From: Taxawa tesnikishii (nom. ined.)
Taxonomy: Eukaryota > Ascomycota > Dothideomycetes > Dothideales
DNA length: 64,000 nucleotides
Assembly: GCA_030247885.1 (NCBI GenBank)
Contig: JAPDRO010000023.1
Span: forward strand, 62,001 to 126,000
Direction: 5' to 3'
Shown here: piece after piece, positions 1 through 12,309 of the stretch
Layout of the letters: each line of letters opens with the position of its first letter
Position numbering within the stretch: position 1 is the stretch's first letter
Notes under the pieces: generated by a model
The model's database searches: none
What the model was told of the DNA's origin: nothing
The model's input: only the letters and a program-made list of their open reading frames with translations
Program-made: the position numbers and the translations under genes

Positions 1-1845
1 TATAGGCCGGACATAATGGTACGTTAACTGGAGACGAGGCGGTCGATGAAGGCGCAGATCCGCTAGAGTTTGGGGGTGCGCCAGTACTGAACGTGCTCAG
101 CGGATTGGATGACGGATAAGGGACTGCACTGGTTGCTGCTGATCCATTATTCAACGAGAGGGAATTCGAAAAAGGAAAGATTGTTGAGGTCGTCGTGCAG
201 TAACTCGGCCGGACAAAGATCGTGTAGGTTGGCCTATCTGCATTCAAATCAGCCATGTCTGCTCCTTCGGTTGCTGATTTTCTTACTACCTGATGACTGC
301 GCTGCCACGGATCCTACGACTGAGCAGATGCTCAGAAAAGCACATAGCACTCTCATGACGTCCGGTGATGGTTGGGGGATGCTGGTCCTGGAGAGAAGGT
401 TATTCGAAGCGACAAATAAATGGGGAGCCAATTCAGATTCTGGCCTTGTAACTCAAACAGACGGGCAGCATCGCATCAACTGTGTTTCATTCCAGACTCA
501 CGTTCATCTCGGAGAGCATGAAGCATTCCACGGTGCCCTGGAGCAAGGGTTTTCCGGATGGTAGCAACCCCATCTGTCGAACCTGTTTGGCTTGATCCGG
601 CCGCATTCCACAATCAAAACTTAGCACTGACTAGGTGCGCGCCAACCTACCCTTGACAGAGAATGAGTACAGAAAAGAAAATGAGAACAAACCTCCCGAT
701 GGAAGTAAGCGATTTTTGGAAAAGAGGCAGTCTACCAATATCCTTTGTAACAGTCGCTGGGGTGGTTGGCATTAGTGTTTTGGAAATACCCATCTCGCAT
801 AGGAGATGAACTATGCAAAGCTTAATGCAACAAGCTGCGGGTATGAAGGCGTGAAAGACAATAGGGGAGGTTGAAGCAAGAGAGGCGTCCTCGACGCGTG
901 GAACCGGATCGCATACTCGCTCGGCAGACTTGGCACATTCCGGAAGTCGCATATCACTCTCTCGGACTTTGTCTACCACATATACCAATCTAGACACCCT
1001 GAAGCCCAGGATCCAGATGTGTTGCGGGTTCGCAAGCGCGTCGAGTTTGTTCCTGTACGCCGACAGGGTTGTTAATAGATGGATCAGTAAATCCAACTCT
1101 ATAGTAATCCATCCATGGGATGAACGAATTCGCGCTTTCTAATTCTGTAGATAGATGGGTTAGTTGGCTTACAACTCCATGGATTCCTGTAGGGTTAAAG
1201 GTGTGGTAGTAGTAGCCGTAGTAGTTGGTAGATAAGTAAGTTGGTATAGGCTTCGGCTTCGAACTCTAGACCCCCACAGAGGTATCAAGACTTCACCGAC
1301 TTCTTACTTACCGTGAGGTGCATAGCCGCCACCCAAGCGTCCGTGTGGTTGCATGCCATGACCGCTCTGGTCGGAGTGATGAGGACCTCATTCTTTGGCT
1401 GCCGTTGAGGCTGTTGCTTGCTTTGCTCTCTCTCTAGTTCCTCTTCCGCCGTGTCCTCTCCGAACTAGTCGGAGAACCTGGCGCAATCCAATATGTTATA
1501 CGGTGTTCGTCCGTGCGCTTATAGTTGATGCTCGAAGAGTAAAGTTGTTCGGCACTTTTTGGCACCTTCCCGTTGATCTTGCCAGAAGGTGGGGAAATCT
1601 GCGTCAAGTTCCGCTGGCTCAGGGCTGGCGCCGCCGCCGACGTAGTTTTGCTCTTTTTGATCGTCATTGTCCACTTAGGGGTGAAAACGATCTCCTCTGT
1701 GCTACCCATGCGAGCCACATCCTGCCTTACAACAGAAGTATGCACCAAAAACTTCTTGAGTGAAGGGATTTTTGCAATGGCACTGTTCATTGATCAGATC
1801 AGGGAAAGATCGTTGTCTATATTTGACTACATGTCCGCTCTGAGT
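1..1845. other. Intergenic, no supported gene
   Basis: Open frames of up to about 190 codons occur on both strands, but none shows a recognisable domain, a signal peptide or a believable splice pattern, and several overlap each other in different frames. The right-hand part is the 3' flank of the sugar transporter. I see no repeat or RNA gene. Confidence 0.5.
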
Positions 1846-3494
1846 TTAAGCTTTGGGGATGTTCTCAGAGTGCTCAGCATCGATTCGCTCCTTGTCGTGG
1901 ATAGCTTGCTCCACGTCGAGCTTTCTCTGAGCTGGGTCAACAGCACCGAAAAGAATGTCCATGTCTTCAAGCGAACGGCCTTTGGTCTCCTTGAGGAAGA
2001 ACAAGGCAAAAAACCCCATGGCGAAGCAGAAGCATCCGAACATAATGAATGTACGCCAACCGATGCCGTTGATGGCGGCGGGCGTGACCTTGGTGACCAC
2101 GAAGTTGAACAACCACTGGGTCGCAGAGGCTAGACCCACACCGTATGCCCTTAGACGGGTTGGGAAGATCTCAGAGACATAGACCCATGGGACTGGTCCC
2201 CAGGAGGCAGAGTATCCGATGACGTACAGGTAGATCATGACGACCATGCCAATAGACGCAGAGGAGACTGTGCCCGACCTGACATTTGGTGGATGCGTGG
2301 CAAGGACGGCGCCGATGATGAACATCATAGCAGACATCCAGAAAGCACCGCCGACGAGAGACCACTTTCTTCCAAGCTTCTCAATACCAACAAGCAGGAA
2401 AACACCGGTGGTGACGACCTTGACAACACCGTATATACCGGTAGCGAAGAGTGAGGAGTTGGACTTGGAGACACCGACGGTTTGAAAGATTTGAGGGGCG
2501 TAATATCCGATGGAGTTGGTGCCAGACCATTGTTGCCTGAACGTCGTCAGTACAGGAGCAGTAAAGTTTAGGTTGGCAACATTTCTTACCAGAACATGAT
2601 CATGAAGGCAAGGAAGAAGCGGATGCTGTTGCCAGGCTGGAAGGCTTCCTTGTACGTGACACCCTCGGTGGCGTTAAGTTCCTCTTCAATCGAGGCACGA
2701 ACCTCAGCCAGCTCTGCAATGACTTCGTTGTCCTCAGTGCCAGCGCAGCGGATGTGGGCAAGAGACGCGAGAGCTTGTTCGTAACGGCCCTTCTTGGCCA
2801 GCCATCTTGGACTCTCGTGGAGGAAGAAAAGACCGATAAGCATGCAGCCACCTGGGACAAGCTGGATAGCCACAGGGATCCTCCACTGCTGAGTGGATGG
2901 CTTGATGTGCAGAGACACTCCGTAGTCCAACCAGTAAGAGATCATGACACCGACAACCAGGAATTCCTGGAAGAGACCAGCAATACGACCTCTGACGTTG
3001 GGTGGACAGTTCTCCGAAACGAAAACAGGTGTGATGGCGGACATACCACCTATTCCGAGACCAGCGATAACACGGCCGCCGTAGATTACACCGATATCAT
3101 GATGAGCTCCAGTCTGGACGGCCGCACCGACGAGGAAAACGATGGAGAATCCAATCAAGCTGTAGCGACGGCCGAATTTCTCGTTCAAGAAGGCGGCGGC
3201 GATGGCACCAAAGAAGCATCCAGCGGTAAGGAGTGAGACGACGTTCGAGGAAACATCGGCGTTCTTAGAGCTGGAGAATCCAGAGCTATCGGTTGGCAGG
3301 CCGAAATCCTTCTTGAAACTGTCGAGGGCAAGGACACTTCCCATGACACCAGTGTCGTAACCTTCGCTGTGTTAGTGTATTGCATCTTTCCTCAGGCTGT
3401 GACCATAGTCCATACCGAACAGGAAACTGCCCATGTACGCCACAAGTGCGAGCAGGTAAACCCTGCGGTTTGCAAAGAATCCGGTCGCAACCAT
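1846..3494 (-). CDS. MFS sugar porter (hexose/quinate-type transporter)
   Basis: Twelve-helix plasma-membrane transporter of the MFS sugar porter family, expected to be a sugar/H+ symporter. Exons read complement(join(1846..2536, 2590..3361, 3416..3494)) and give 513 aa, the usual family length. The first intron sits so that the exons join into the classical FLFGYDTGVMG motif of helix 1. Other family signatures seen are NEKFGRRYS after helix 2, HESPRWLAKKGR at the end of the N-terminal half, the QQWSGTNSIGYYAP block of helix 7, VPWVYVSEIFPTRLRA in helix 10 and the KETKGRSLEDMD (PETKG-type) end motif. The second intron (2537-2589) falls just before QQWSG. The start ATG at 3492-3494 gives a short N-terminus, MVATGFFANRRVYLL. 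Substrate is not fixed by sequence alone; hexoses or quinate are the nearest guesses. Confidence 0.9.
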
Positions 3495-4331
3495 TGCGGT
3501 GGTATGGAGATGGTCCGACAAGCGGGGCGTGGAGTGTTGTGTTCCGGGGCGTCTCGAGGGAGCGGCCGTAGACTGCGCACTGAGGAAAAGAAGTGCCAAC
3601 GGGTAACATGCCTTTATCGAGCATGCGTTCAGCGGCGGATCGGCGCCAAGGTTGGAATGCGCGTGTCCCTGTCCGCTAATCCCACCGTCTCCGAACTCCG
3701 CGCTATGGGGTGTTGAACGAGATTTGCTGTCCGGAGTAACAAGATCCACTCCTCAGTGGGGAGGCATGACACAACGGAGGAAAACGGAAGATTTAGTAAG
3801 CCAGTCCTGGAGAGATGCACTGCGTGTGTACGGGTATTGTACGGCCAAACTTGAACGGTTTTTCGCTTGTGCGGTCCATCTCGGAGGGCTTGCAGGACGT
3901 TCGTTGCGAGTTCCAGAGTTGCACATAGGCATTCAATCATGACGTCGCCCCATTCTTATCAGACCTAGCTTGCGGGATCCTGCAGTGGAGATACGAGCAC
4001 GGGTAAGTCAAAGTAGAATCATACATGTGTCTTTTTGGAAGGAGGCTGTCTATCTAACGTTTCTCTTGAGCTTCAACACTCAACGTGGTTACCCGACGTC
4101 GTAGTGACAAGAGGCTAGATCAAGCCACGCCAAGGCTAAAACCTTAATGCTTAATCGTGGCCACCTTGCACCGGCAGATAAGGCGACAGGCGGCAGGTTG
4201 CCGAGCAGCCGTACGGGCGTACCGTACGCTGCATGTCATGTGTTCCTATCACGTGCGACAGATGGCATTGAGCATTGAGCATCCAACATTCTACAATTGA
4301 ACATGACCAATCAAAACTTTAAGTCGGTCTT
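3495..4331. other. Intergenic region between sugar transporter and ALG10
   Basis: This is the 5' flank of the sugar transporter and the 3' flank of ALG10. Overlapping open frames of about 100 codons are present on both strands without recognisable content. A short tandem of GAGCATT occurs near 4270. Nothing else is supported. Confidence 0.5.
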
Positions 4332-6454
4332 TTACCACATAAATCTCTGCACCTTCCCCGGCTCCTGTTCCCACTCAAACGCCCAGTGCAAGAAAATCCA
4401 CCCCGTGACCGCATTGATCGCCAAGAACCAAACTGTCTCCAACCAGAGCCTATGGTCGTGATCCTTCCAGAGCAATTGCCACACCCTATTCGCCAAACCC
4501 TTCTCCTTCTTCTCCCTCTCTTCCGGATCCGCTGAGCACGATAGCGGCACGCTCATGCGCCACATGATCCATGGCATGATGAAATACCTCGGTTCGACCA
4601 GCGGTGCGGTGACGAGCTGCAGTGAGGATGTCGCCAGCCATACGATCACAAAACTGACGTCGCAGCCTTGACCCTCCGCGGCGCGATTTAATTTGATGGG
4701 GCGATGCGTGTCTGCAGATTCCTTGTCCTCAACTGCTTTGCGCTTGCCTGATTGCACATAGTAGGTCGAGCCAGGATCCTCGGAGAAGAAAAGTTTGGCG
4801 GGACAGCTGTAGGCCTGAACTACGGCCCACGCGCAGATGATGTAGATGGGAACGACCAGGAAGCGGATCATCGGATGACGGATGAGATAGCGGAAGACGT
4901 AGAAGGTGTAATGCCGGTTGTCCGCCAGAGTGAAGGGGTGCACGATAGTGTTGAAGCGGACTGTGAGGACGCTGATGAGGGTGAAAGCGCCGGCGACGTA
5001 GACTCGAGGCAAAACGCTGCGTCGAGAAAAGATTAGGGTGGGTTCCATGATCGTGACGACCGGGAGAAGAGCCAGGAGAGCCAGGAGGCCTTGAAGGAAG
5101 TAGGGGTAGATTAGGGGCATTGAGAAGAAGCTGATATACGCCCACATGTACAGCATTTGTGGAAGGTGCAGTGTTGCCACGTGGTTTGATTTGTCGCCTG
5201 CAACAGTCAGCCTGGGTTTTGAGGCTTCAATATGGGTACTGACCAAGAACAACACCTCCGTTCCAAGCAACGAAAGCGACGAACAATGCTAATAACGTGA
5301 TGTGTGGAAGAAGCATGCGTGCTATGCTTCGATACGGTTTGCCATCTTTGGTGGGAAATGTAAGGATTCCCTTCGTTGTCCTTGTCACAAGAGACAGGAC
5401 ACAGAGCAAGTAATCTTTGCAGAGTCAGCCGTGTTCGAAAAGTTGTTTTCGGTAAACCCATACCATCGATCCTAGCCTCCTTCACGGGCGGATCAAAGAG
5501 TATGTCATCACTCCATGCTGCTCGAGATACACCAACAGGCGAATGCGAGAAGTGATGGGACGAAGTCTCGTGTTTTGAGTTCCTGGAAGGATCAGGTCGA
5601 AGGCCGAGGTTGCTGACGAGGAGCATCCCGACCGGAAATACTGACACCCAGAATATGTTTGTTTGCCGGAAAAAAGCGTCGCAGCTCCCAGTATGACCGT
5701 GAGAATGTCCTGTGTGATGGATGAACGTGGCTGAGTGTAAACAGAGAGAAAATGTCTGTGGAAAACAAGAACAGAAACAGTGGAGGCGACGTCGGTGTAG
5801 TACAAGGCGGAAAAGAAGAACAGAGGGGAAAGAGGCAAATGTTGAAAGCGGTGTGGGCCTGGTGAATGATCAAGCGGAGAGACGCTGCAACATGGCCCTT
5901 GAAGAGCACCTTTGACGGCTGAGCTTGCTTTTGGCCGTCGCTCTCGCCCACACCTACCCAGGCAGGGGCACCGGTGTCGCAAATGACTAGGAAAAGCATC
6001 GCAATGATGAAGCTGTTCAAAGCCCGCAAGGCAAAGAGAGAGCAAGCACCAGAGAGCTTGTTTACTATTGTGGAGAGTAGATACCTTACATGCCGTCAGA
6101 ATCTTTGTTCATGAGATTCCGAATTGAGTAGCTTACAGCCCGGGAGGGGTCGTGATCTTTGGGTTCCATTCCTGGAACCGGCCTTCACAGTACGTTTGCG
6201 CTTGGCCTACATGGAAAACCTCGTCCTGGCCTTCTGTCAGGAACAAAGTGCTAAGCAACTTTCTCTGTCGTGTCTCCACCTACCAAGTAAGGTTCCTGGA
6301 CACGCTTCGACACGACGTTCAGCCAAACTCCCGCAGCAGCTGAAACACAGAGAAGACCAAACATGAGAGGTGCATAGCTTGAGGGCCGGATATCATCCTC
6401 AGCCGTCTTCTTGACCTGGTTTCTGGGATCCGGAACCGAGTCCGTCTGCTGCAT
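4332..6454 (-). CDS. ALG10: Dol-P-Glc:Glc2Man9GlcNAc2-PP-Dol alpha-1,2-glucosyltransferase (Alg10/Die2), two apparent frame breaks
   Basis: ER membrane glucosyltransferase that adds the terminal alpha-1,2 glucose to the dolichol-linked N-glycan precursor. Family signatures are [17 protein letters not shown] near the N-terminus, [28 protein letters not shown] and the C-terminal [18 protein letters not shown]. Exons are about complement(join(4332..5197, 5244..5414, 5464..6084, 6137..6225, 6284..6454)); introns are 46-58 nt. The ATG is at 6452-6454. Two places in the third exon need a one-base change of frame: the C4 run (plus-strand 5825-5828), where CLFP must continue into [12 protein letters not shown], and the T6 run (plus-strand 5670-5675), where ATLF must continue into FRQTNIFW. 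The exon sum is 1918 nt, so two missing bases restore 1920 nt (639 aa), a normal Alg10 length. Protein conservation on both sides suggests sequence error or very recent mutation. Confidence 0.88.
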
Positions 6455-7014
6455 GGCCACGAGAAGGTTGGTGTACAGCGCCTGGGAACCTCCCTAGTAG
6501 GATGGTTCGAATCACCAGCTACGGCGTTTGCTCAATGAATACAGGGAGTTGAGTTGAGTTGAGTACTCGAAGATACAGAGGTAATGGAGAAGTGTCGGAG
6601 AAAATACAAGGACTGGCTACGTAGCAGTAGCGCCAATGCCAAGCCCAGCCTTCTCCAAACTTCACTGCTCCCCCGCGGAACGTCAGCGTTTCCGTCGCCG
6701 ATCTGCAGTATGCCCTTACATCCATCCTCCACCCTGCTTGCGCTCCCGCTCTGTACCGTCCCGCCCCTTGCTGTATCACCCTAGCTGTAGAGCTGTTCCG
6801 GCGGATCAAGCGTCCCTGTCTGGCCTTATTCGAACCTCACACTGCCTCGCCCAGGCATCGCGCCGAAAGGATTACCTTCACTACTAGCGGCCGCGTCAGG
6901 CCGATCGGAGCTCATTGCAGTACAACCCTTTTACCACCGCTCATCCTCCTCCTCCTAATTTTTGTTCCCCTTGTCGCTCGCTATACTCACCTTACATATG
7001 GCCTCATTCGCGCG
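6455..7014. other. Divergent promoter region ALG10 / NEM1
   Basis: About 560 nt between two divergent genes. It holds pyrimidine-rich stretches just before the NEM1 start (6940-7000), typical of fungal promoters, and no recognisable coding segment. Confidence 0.45.
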
Positions 7015-8712
7015 ATGAACGCATTGAATATACTCTCTGGACTCAGCTCCACCCCGCCGCCAAGCCCAGCAAGGTCCAGGACGTCATCTTCAGCCAATAT
7101 ACACAATCCGGGAGGTCATCCCGGGACGATGGGAGAAGGTCAAACGAGACGTTTGGCGTGGTAGCGACTCCAGAAAAGCTGGCGAATGGAAGTGGGGACG
7201 GATTCGGTGGAGCTGAGCATGACCAGGCAATAGCTGCGGACGAGAAGACGCCGTTGCTCCAACAGCAGAAGCCGGATAGCTTTGCTGAAAAGCAGAGTAG
7301 CCACTGGCGACTGCCGAAGCAGATAGCACACACAATCGTCAGCTCTTTGAAGATGGCGCTAAGCGCAATTGCTGCGCCTGCACGTCTTGTGGTCGCATGC
7401 TTTTACGACGAACAGGGTACCTTCTCTACATTGGCGCCAATCCGGAGATTGAATCGAGCATTCTCAAAGAAGAAAAGGAGGCCGATAGCATACACTGTCG
7501 AGTCGAGCGAGGGTGTAGCTGAGAAAGAAGCGCATAGGGAAAAGCCACGGTTACGGCCGAAGGGAGACAGCAGTGATGACTTGAAGCGGGAAGAATCGCC
7601 CCAAAGATCATTTTCAGTGGACTCGAACGCTTCCACAGTATTGCCGTCCGACTCGGAAACGGAGAAGCCCACCTCACCAGTTCCTGATGACGGCCCGGCT
7701 AGGCATACACGATCAAAATCGGCCAGCTCTCGGGCAGGCGACGAGATTGCGCCTGCGAAGAAGTCCATTCGTATCAAGTTGCACAGTCAGGAATCGCTAT
7801 TACGGCAGAAGCGCCAAGTCATGGGCAATCGTGAAAGACCCGCCAGCAATGGCAACACCGATGAAGATAAGGTCGCAGCTGTCGCATCGTCACTGAAATC
7901 ACCATCTAGCCCAGCAGTGACCAAGCTGAAATACCCACGTGCACCTGCTCCTCCGAGGCCACTTGTTCCGCGACGGCAGAATTCGTACACTATGGCTGCG
8001 AACGGGGAGGTGCCCAAGAAGACTTTGATCATCGACCTGGATGAGACGCTCATTCACAGTATGGCGAAAGGGGGCAGGATGAGCACCGGACACATGGTGG
8101 AAGTCAAATTGCAAGGTCCAGTGGGTGGAAACGGTATGTTCGTGGGGCCTCAAGTACCCATCCTGTATTACGTGCACGAGCGGCCGCACTGCCACGAGTT
8201 CCTCCGAAAGGTGTGTATCAGGACCGTTTCTCTTGCACATGGTGAAGAACTGACACAGCAATCTTTCACCAGGTCTGCAAATGGTACAATCTAATCGTCT
8301 TCACGGCCTCAGTCCAGGAGTATGCCGACCCAGTGATCGACTGGTTGGAGCGCGAGCGGAAATACTTCAGCGGAAGATACTACCGGCAGCACTGCACGTT
8401 TCGCAACGGCGCGTATATAAAAGACCTTAGTCAGGTGGAGCCTGATCTGAGTAAAGTGATGATCCTGGACAACAGTCCCATGAGCTATATTTTCCACGAA
8501 GGTGAGGGCGCCCACAAATGGCAGTTCCGCTCGAGGGACGAGACGAGGCAGCAGGAGGCTGACCATAGGCAGACAACGCAATACCGATCGAAGGCTGGAT
8601 AAGCGATCCCACCGACAACGACCTCCTGCACCTGGTCCCGCTGCTCGAAGGCCTGCAGTACGTAACCGACGTGCGTGCACTGCTGGCGTTGCGTCTGGGG
8701 CAGCACGAGTGA
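7015..8712 (+). CDS. NEM1: Nem1-type protein phosphatase (FCP1/NIF domain, lipin phosphatase catalytic subunit)
   Basis: Catalytic subunit of the Nem1-Spo7 ER/nuclear-envelope phosphatase, which dephosphorylates lipin (Pah1) and so controls phosphatidate use and nuclear shape. The haloacid-dehalogenase catalytic motif is IIDLDETLIHS (DxDxT). It is followed by YYVHERPHCHEFLRK, VFTASVQEYADPVIDWL, KDLSQVEPDL, ILDNSPMSY and DNAIPIEGW, the usual FCP1/SCP order. Introns are 8211-8272 and 8502-8572; the stop is at 8710-8712. The N-terminal half is low-complexity and Ser-rich, with a hydrophobic stretch VSSLKMALSAIAAPARLVVACF that fits the membrane region. The family-like start MNALNILSGL at 7015 lies one frame off the main frame. 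A change of frame near 7095-7110 is needed, either a short intron or a one-base indel like those in neighbouring genes. Confidence 0.88.
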
Positions 8713-9225
8713 CGTCTGATGCGCTTATCTAAAGGACTTGGGACCAGGGAAAGTTGTCTTTGTCGTCAGTGGGAGGGGTAAAGCGAATGCAGACGGGCTC
8801 TTCATCTGGTGTATCATATTCCGCGTGTTGGGAGGCAATCTCGGGTCGTGATACCCAGTGCTCTTTTGCATTTCATGATGTCGTCGCTATATTAAACGCG
8901 TCCGTAACGCGTCCACCACGCTTCGAGTTCATCTAACCCGTCTCGTTCATCAACGACTGACTGTACCCCCGACACCACGCTTGCATGCTGGTCCTCGTTC
9001 GCGCATACAGGCTAATGATCGCCTGATGAAGACGAATGGGACGATTCAACGAACGATCCGGCCCACCGTCCGGCACTCCGCTCGGAGCTGACAAAGCCTC
9101 GTCATCCATACAGCTTCACTATATGACAGTCCATCGCGCCTCTGTATCATTTTACTATTGCGCGGTAACAGAGCTGTTGCAATCCTATACCTAGTTCTCT
9201 TCTGTAGTCACGCCAATCTCTCAAG
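8713..9225. other. Intergenic, NEM1 3' flank and DUF1857 gene promoter
   Basis: No supported gene. The part before 9226 contains a TATATGA-like element near 9120 and a pyrimidine-rich leader. Confidence 0.4.
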
Positions 9226-9816
9226 ATGGTCAACCTTCACCTTGCCTACACCGCACCCATCAACCCACCAAACACCACCCCCGTCCTCAACGCAGCGCAG
9301 TGCTGGGCCGGTCTTCAGCACAAGGTCCGCCACCCACAAACATATGTGAAGGCAATCGCGGAATGTGAGATTATAGAAGAGGAGGACGGCGTGGTCACGC
9401 GTGATGTTATATTTGGAGAGCGGCCGAACGAGAAGGTCAGGGAAGTGTGCAAGAACTACGAGCCGACGCAGGTACGCCCACTTCCAGCCCAACTCTGCGT
9501 CAAGTTCTCGGAGGATACTGCTTGAAGAGAGAGCCAGCGAAATGTTCCAGGAGCACAGGCGCTGAAACACGGCGCTTTCCAGGTCGACTTCCACCAGACG
9601 AACGGCAGCGTAATATCCAACATCATCTCAGATGGACCTTCTGGCGAGCCCACGGATTTGTACCTGACGTTCGCCTTTCAATGGGTCAACAAGGGTGTTG
9701 AGGCAGGCAGCTCTGAGGCTGAACAGCTTATGAAGAAGTACAAGGCTATGGCAAAGACTTCGGTGGACAAGAGTATCGAGGCCATCCGTAACGAGGTCAA
9801 GGAGGGAAAGATATAA
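9226..9816 (+). CDS. DUF1857 (SRPBCC/START-like fold) protein
   Basis: Small soluble protein of 167 aa in two exons, 9226..9471 and 9559..9816. The intron opens with GTACGC and closes with GCACAG. The protein starts MVNLHLAYTAPIN, carries LNAAQCWAGLQHKVRHPQ and VTRDVIFGERP in the first exon, and VDFHQTNGSVISN and LYLTFAFQWVNKG in the second. This pattern fits the fungal/bacterial DUF1857 (AtaL-like) group of the SRPBCC superfamily, whose members have a hydrophobic ligand cavity. The cellular role is unknown; some relatives lie in secondary-metabolite clusters, but none is visible here. Assignment is from pattern memory only. Confidence 0.8.
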
Positions 9817-10633
9817 ATGGTCTCTCTCGACAGTTCCTGCGTTACCGTAATACACAGTCAGGAGTTCCTGCCGGGGTAAGGATGGTGACACAAAAGCGGA
9901 ACCATGGCTGCCCTGGGTCTTGGACGAACTGAGCTCACCAACTGTGACACGACGAATGGGAAACCTGAGTATACCGTCCAGTCTGAAACCGCAAATCTTT
10001 CTTCCTGTGTATCCGCGGTACGGCTATTGTCCGCTGCGCATCAAGCCTGATTCCCGCTGCACAACTCTAAGCTTTCTGTCGAACCGTAGCAGACACCTAT
10101 TGCATCTAACTTTCTTGTTGGAAATTTACCATGCACGCAAACCATATTAAAAGGACTGGGTTCAGAGTCAAGACGGTAAGTCGTCTTTCGCGCTCTCATA
10201 CTCAAACCGGACAATCCCGTTTCGCCTGTCATCTATCCACACTCAAGACAAGAAAACCGGACCAAGTCTGCTGAACAGCGTTGCAAGGTGTTGACTTTCG
10301 TCAAGGAGGAGAGGGAGGATGTGGAGGAGACTGAAAGTGGAAGCAGTGGAGGTGGAGCGTACGATGACGGAGCGTAAGAGCTCACTCTGGTATGGTATAG
10401 ACAGACCATCGCGCGTTGTTTATGGGTATGGATGCTGTTTTGGGCCAAAAGCTTCACGAACATGGTAGTATATGGAATGTCTCATAGATCGTACACGGCA
10501 TGCCCGCCGTGTTTGCCTCGACGCCACTCGCGAGGTGCTTCTACTAAACACATAATGGATTATCTTAGTCGTCAAGAAGGAAGCTCTGATACTTACTGTA
10601 CATTAGACACATGATTAACTTTGGGTAACCCGA
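9817..10633. other. Intergenic between convergent DUF1857 gene and FMT1
   Basis: More than 800 nt between the 3' ends of two convergent genes. Open frames of 60-76 codons are present on both strands but look random. No repeat or RNA gene was recognised. Confidence 0.4.
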
Positions 10634-11926
10634 TCACTTCTTGTCCACTTCCAGCTCGTTCATCGTGCTCACGGCGTTGGCGAATAACGCATCAGTCCCC
10701 TTCCCTTTTGGTCTGCCCTCGATTGTCACCTCAGCCGGGCTTACGAGACCCCCGTCACAGGTGTGGAAGCACAAATGGTGCTCTCCGTCCACTTTCATTG
10801 TTCGAGGGTGGCCTATCGATGCCGAGACAGGAAGGTCAGGATCAAGTCGCTGAGAAAGGTCGCGCCATTGTCCGAACGTGGCTCTCTTCGTAGAGGTGCC
10901 CGACGTAGCAGGATCAAGGCCGAGGTTTCTGACCGTCACTTCATCCCACAGTCGTCCGAGTACACGGTCTCGAACAAGGATGTCCGAGGCGGTCCAAGTG
11001 GCCCAGTCAATGTGGCGGTCTTCGGGCGTGATTTTGGGTGCATGGCGTGAGGGCGTAGCATTCGTGATGGCGGCAGAAGACTGCTGAGAGTAGGACTGGG
11101 GGTCAACAAATGAGCCGGTGCTGATGCTGTGACAGAGGATGTCGGCGCCCAGCGGCCCGACGAAGGTTAAGAGGGAATGTGGCGTTGCGGCGTCAAGGTC
11201 CGGGATCGGAAGGCCTGGAGACGGAGTCTGGTCTACGATGAGGCCGTGATCGAAGTGTTTGGGATGCAAGGTTTGCAGCGTCACGCCCGTGTGGGTCAAG
11301 CGGTTGAGAAGCGTGTGATGGAGTGGCGCTGGGCCACGAAGGCTTCACGTACATCAGCTTGAGCAAGGGATGGAGCAAGGGATGGCACGAACTCAGGCAG
11401 CATAGAGGGATGCACATTGAGACCGCCGTATCGAGCGGCGTTCAGGATGCGAGGCGGTACGAGAAGGCCGAAGGATACAGCTATGATGAGGTTGACAGGC
11501 AAGCCGTTTGGTGCGGGCGGTGTCCAGCCGGTGAATGTGTCAATCTGGTGCAAAGGCAGGTTCAAGCGGTTGGCGACGCCTTTGATGGGGACTGTGTGGG
11601 AGCTTAGCACGACACGAGATGGATCGAGTCGAGGGAAGGATAAGGATACCTTGTTGTAGTTTCTTCAATCCGCGACCGACGCGCTTGTCCTTCTTGCATA
11701 CTACATCAATCGAGGCAACCTTGTCAGGCTGTTTCAGGTGTAGGTCATGCAGTGTTTGGAGAGAGTAAATGCTAAACTCGTCCGCACCACAGAACAGCAC
11801 GCGCAGAGGGTCATGAGTTGCGGTGGTGGTGGTGGTGGAGGACAAGCAACGGCGCCTGGCTGAGAAGGGAAGCCATGCTCTGGCCACGCGGTGCGAGACG
11901 CGACGTCGCAGTATACACGAACTCAT
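10634..11926 (-). CDS. FMT1: Mitochondrial methionyl-tRNA formyltransferase
   Basis: Formylates initiator Met-tRNA in mitochondria using 10-formyl-tetrahydrofolate. Exons complement(join(10634..11342, 11393..11591, 11650..11926)) give 394 aa. The N-terminus (MSSCILRRRVSHRVARAWL) is rich in Arg and Ser and low in acids, as expected of a mitochondrial presequence. The formyltransferase domain starts with LRVLFCGADEFSIYSL and contains LPLHQIDTFTGW and NLIIAVSFGLLVPP. The folate-site loop NVHPSMLPDLRGPAPLHHTLL is made only when the 50-nt intron 11343-11392 is removed, which strongly supports that intron. The Fmt C-terminal domain follows (ITPEDRHIDW). The gene is divergent from CCZ1 with about 380 nt between starts. 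Confidence 0.9.
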
Positions 11927-12309
11927 CAATAGCGTCGCATCTTCAGCTCTCAGATGCAAGGGGAAGGAGTGCTGGACTGCTTTCCATATCAGGTTTAAGG
12001 TCAACCCCCAATGCCGAGATCTGCATATCCATCAGCATCGGCATCTGCATCTGCACCGGGTTCGTTCTGGAGCGGGATTTGTTCCGAATCTCCGGCCGCT
12101 CTTTAACCGGTCGTGCGTCATCTCAATCGAGGGACAGCGCGCATGCGCATGAGACAGCATGTTGATGCTGTTGCTGTTGCCGTTGCCGTTGCCGTTGCCG
12201 TTGCCATTGCCATTGCCATCGTACACTCTCCCGTACTTACGCCGAGGGAGCATACTTCTCATATCTCCTCACGCCTCCATGAACCCTTGCTCCGTTGGCT
12301 GTCCTGGAT
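11927..12309. promoter_or_regulatory. Shared 5' region of FMT1 and CCZ1 with hexanucleotide repeats
   Basis: The only space between two divergent genes, so both promoters must lie here. It contains a CATCTG/CATCGG-like run near 12020-12055 and a GCCGTT/GCCATT repeat at about 12161-12220. No TATA box is obvious. Confidence 0.5.
12161..12220. repeat. Hexanucleotide microsatellite (GTTGCC)n, imperfect
   Basis: Roughly ten tandem units of GTTGCC/GTTGCT/ATTGCC, interrupted, in the FMT1-CCZ1 intergenic region. The open frames through it (runs of Val-Ala, Leu-Pro or Asn-Gly) are products of the repeat. Confidence 0.85.

Noticed and set aside
6503-6520. GGTTCGAATC, a B-box-like string
   Set aside because: No cloverleaf can be drawn around it and there is no A-box upstream.
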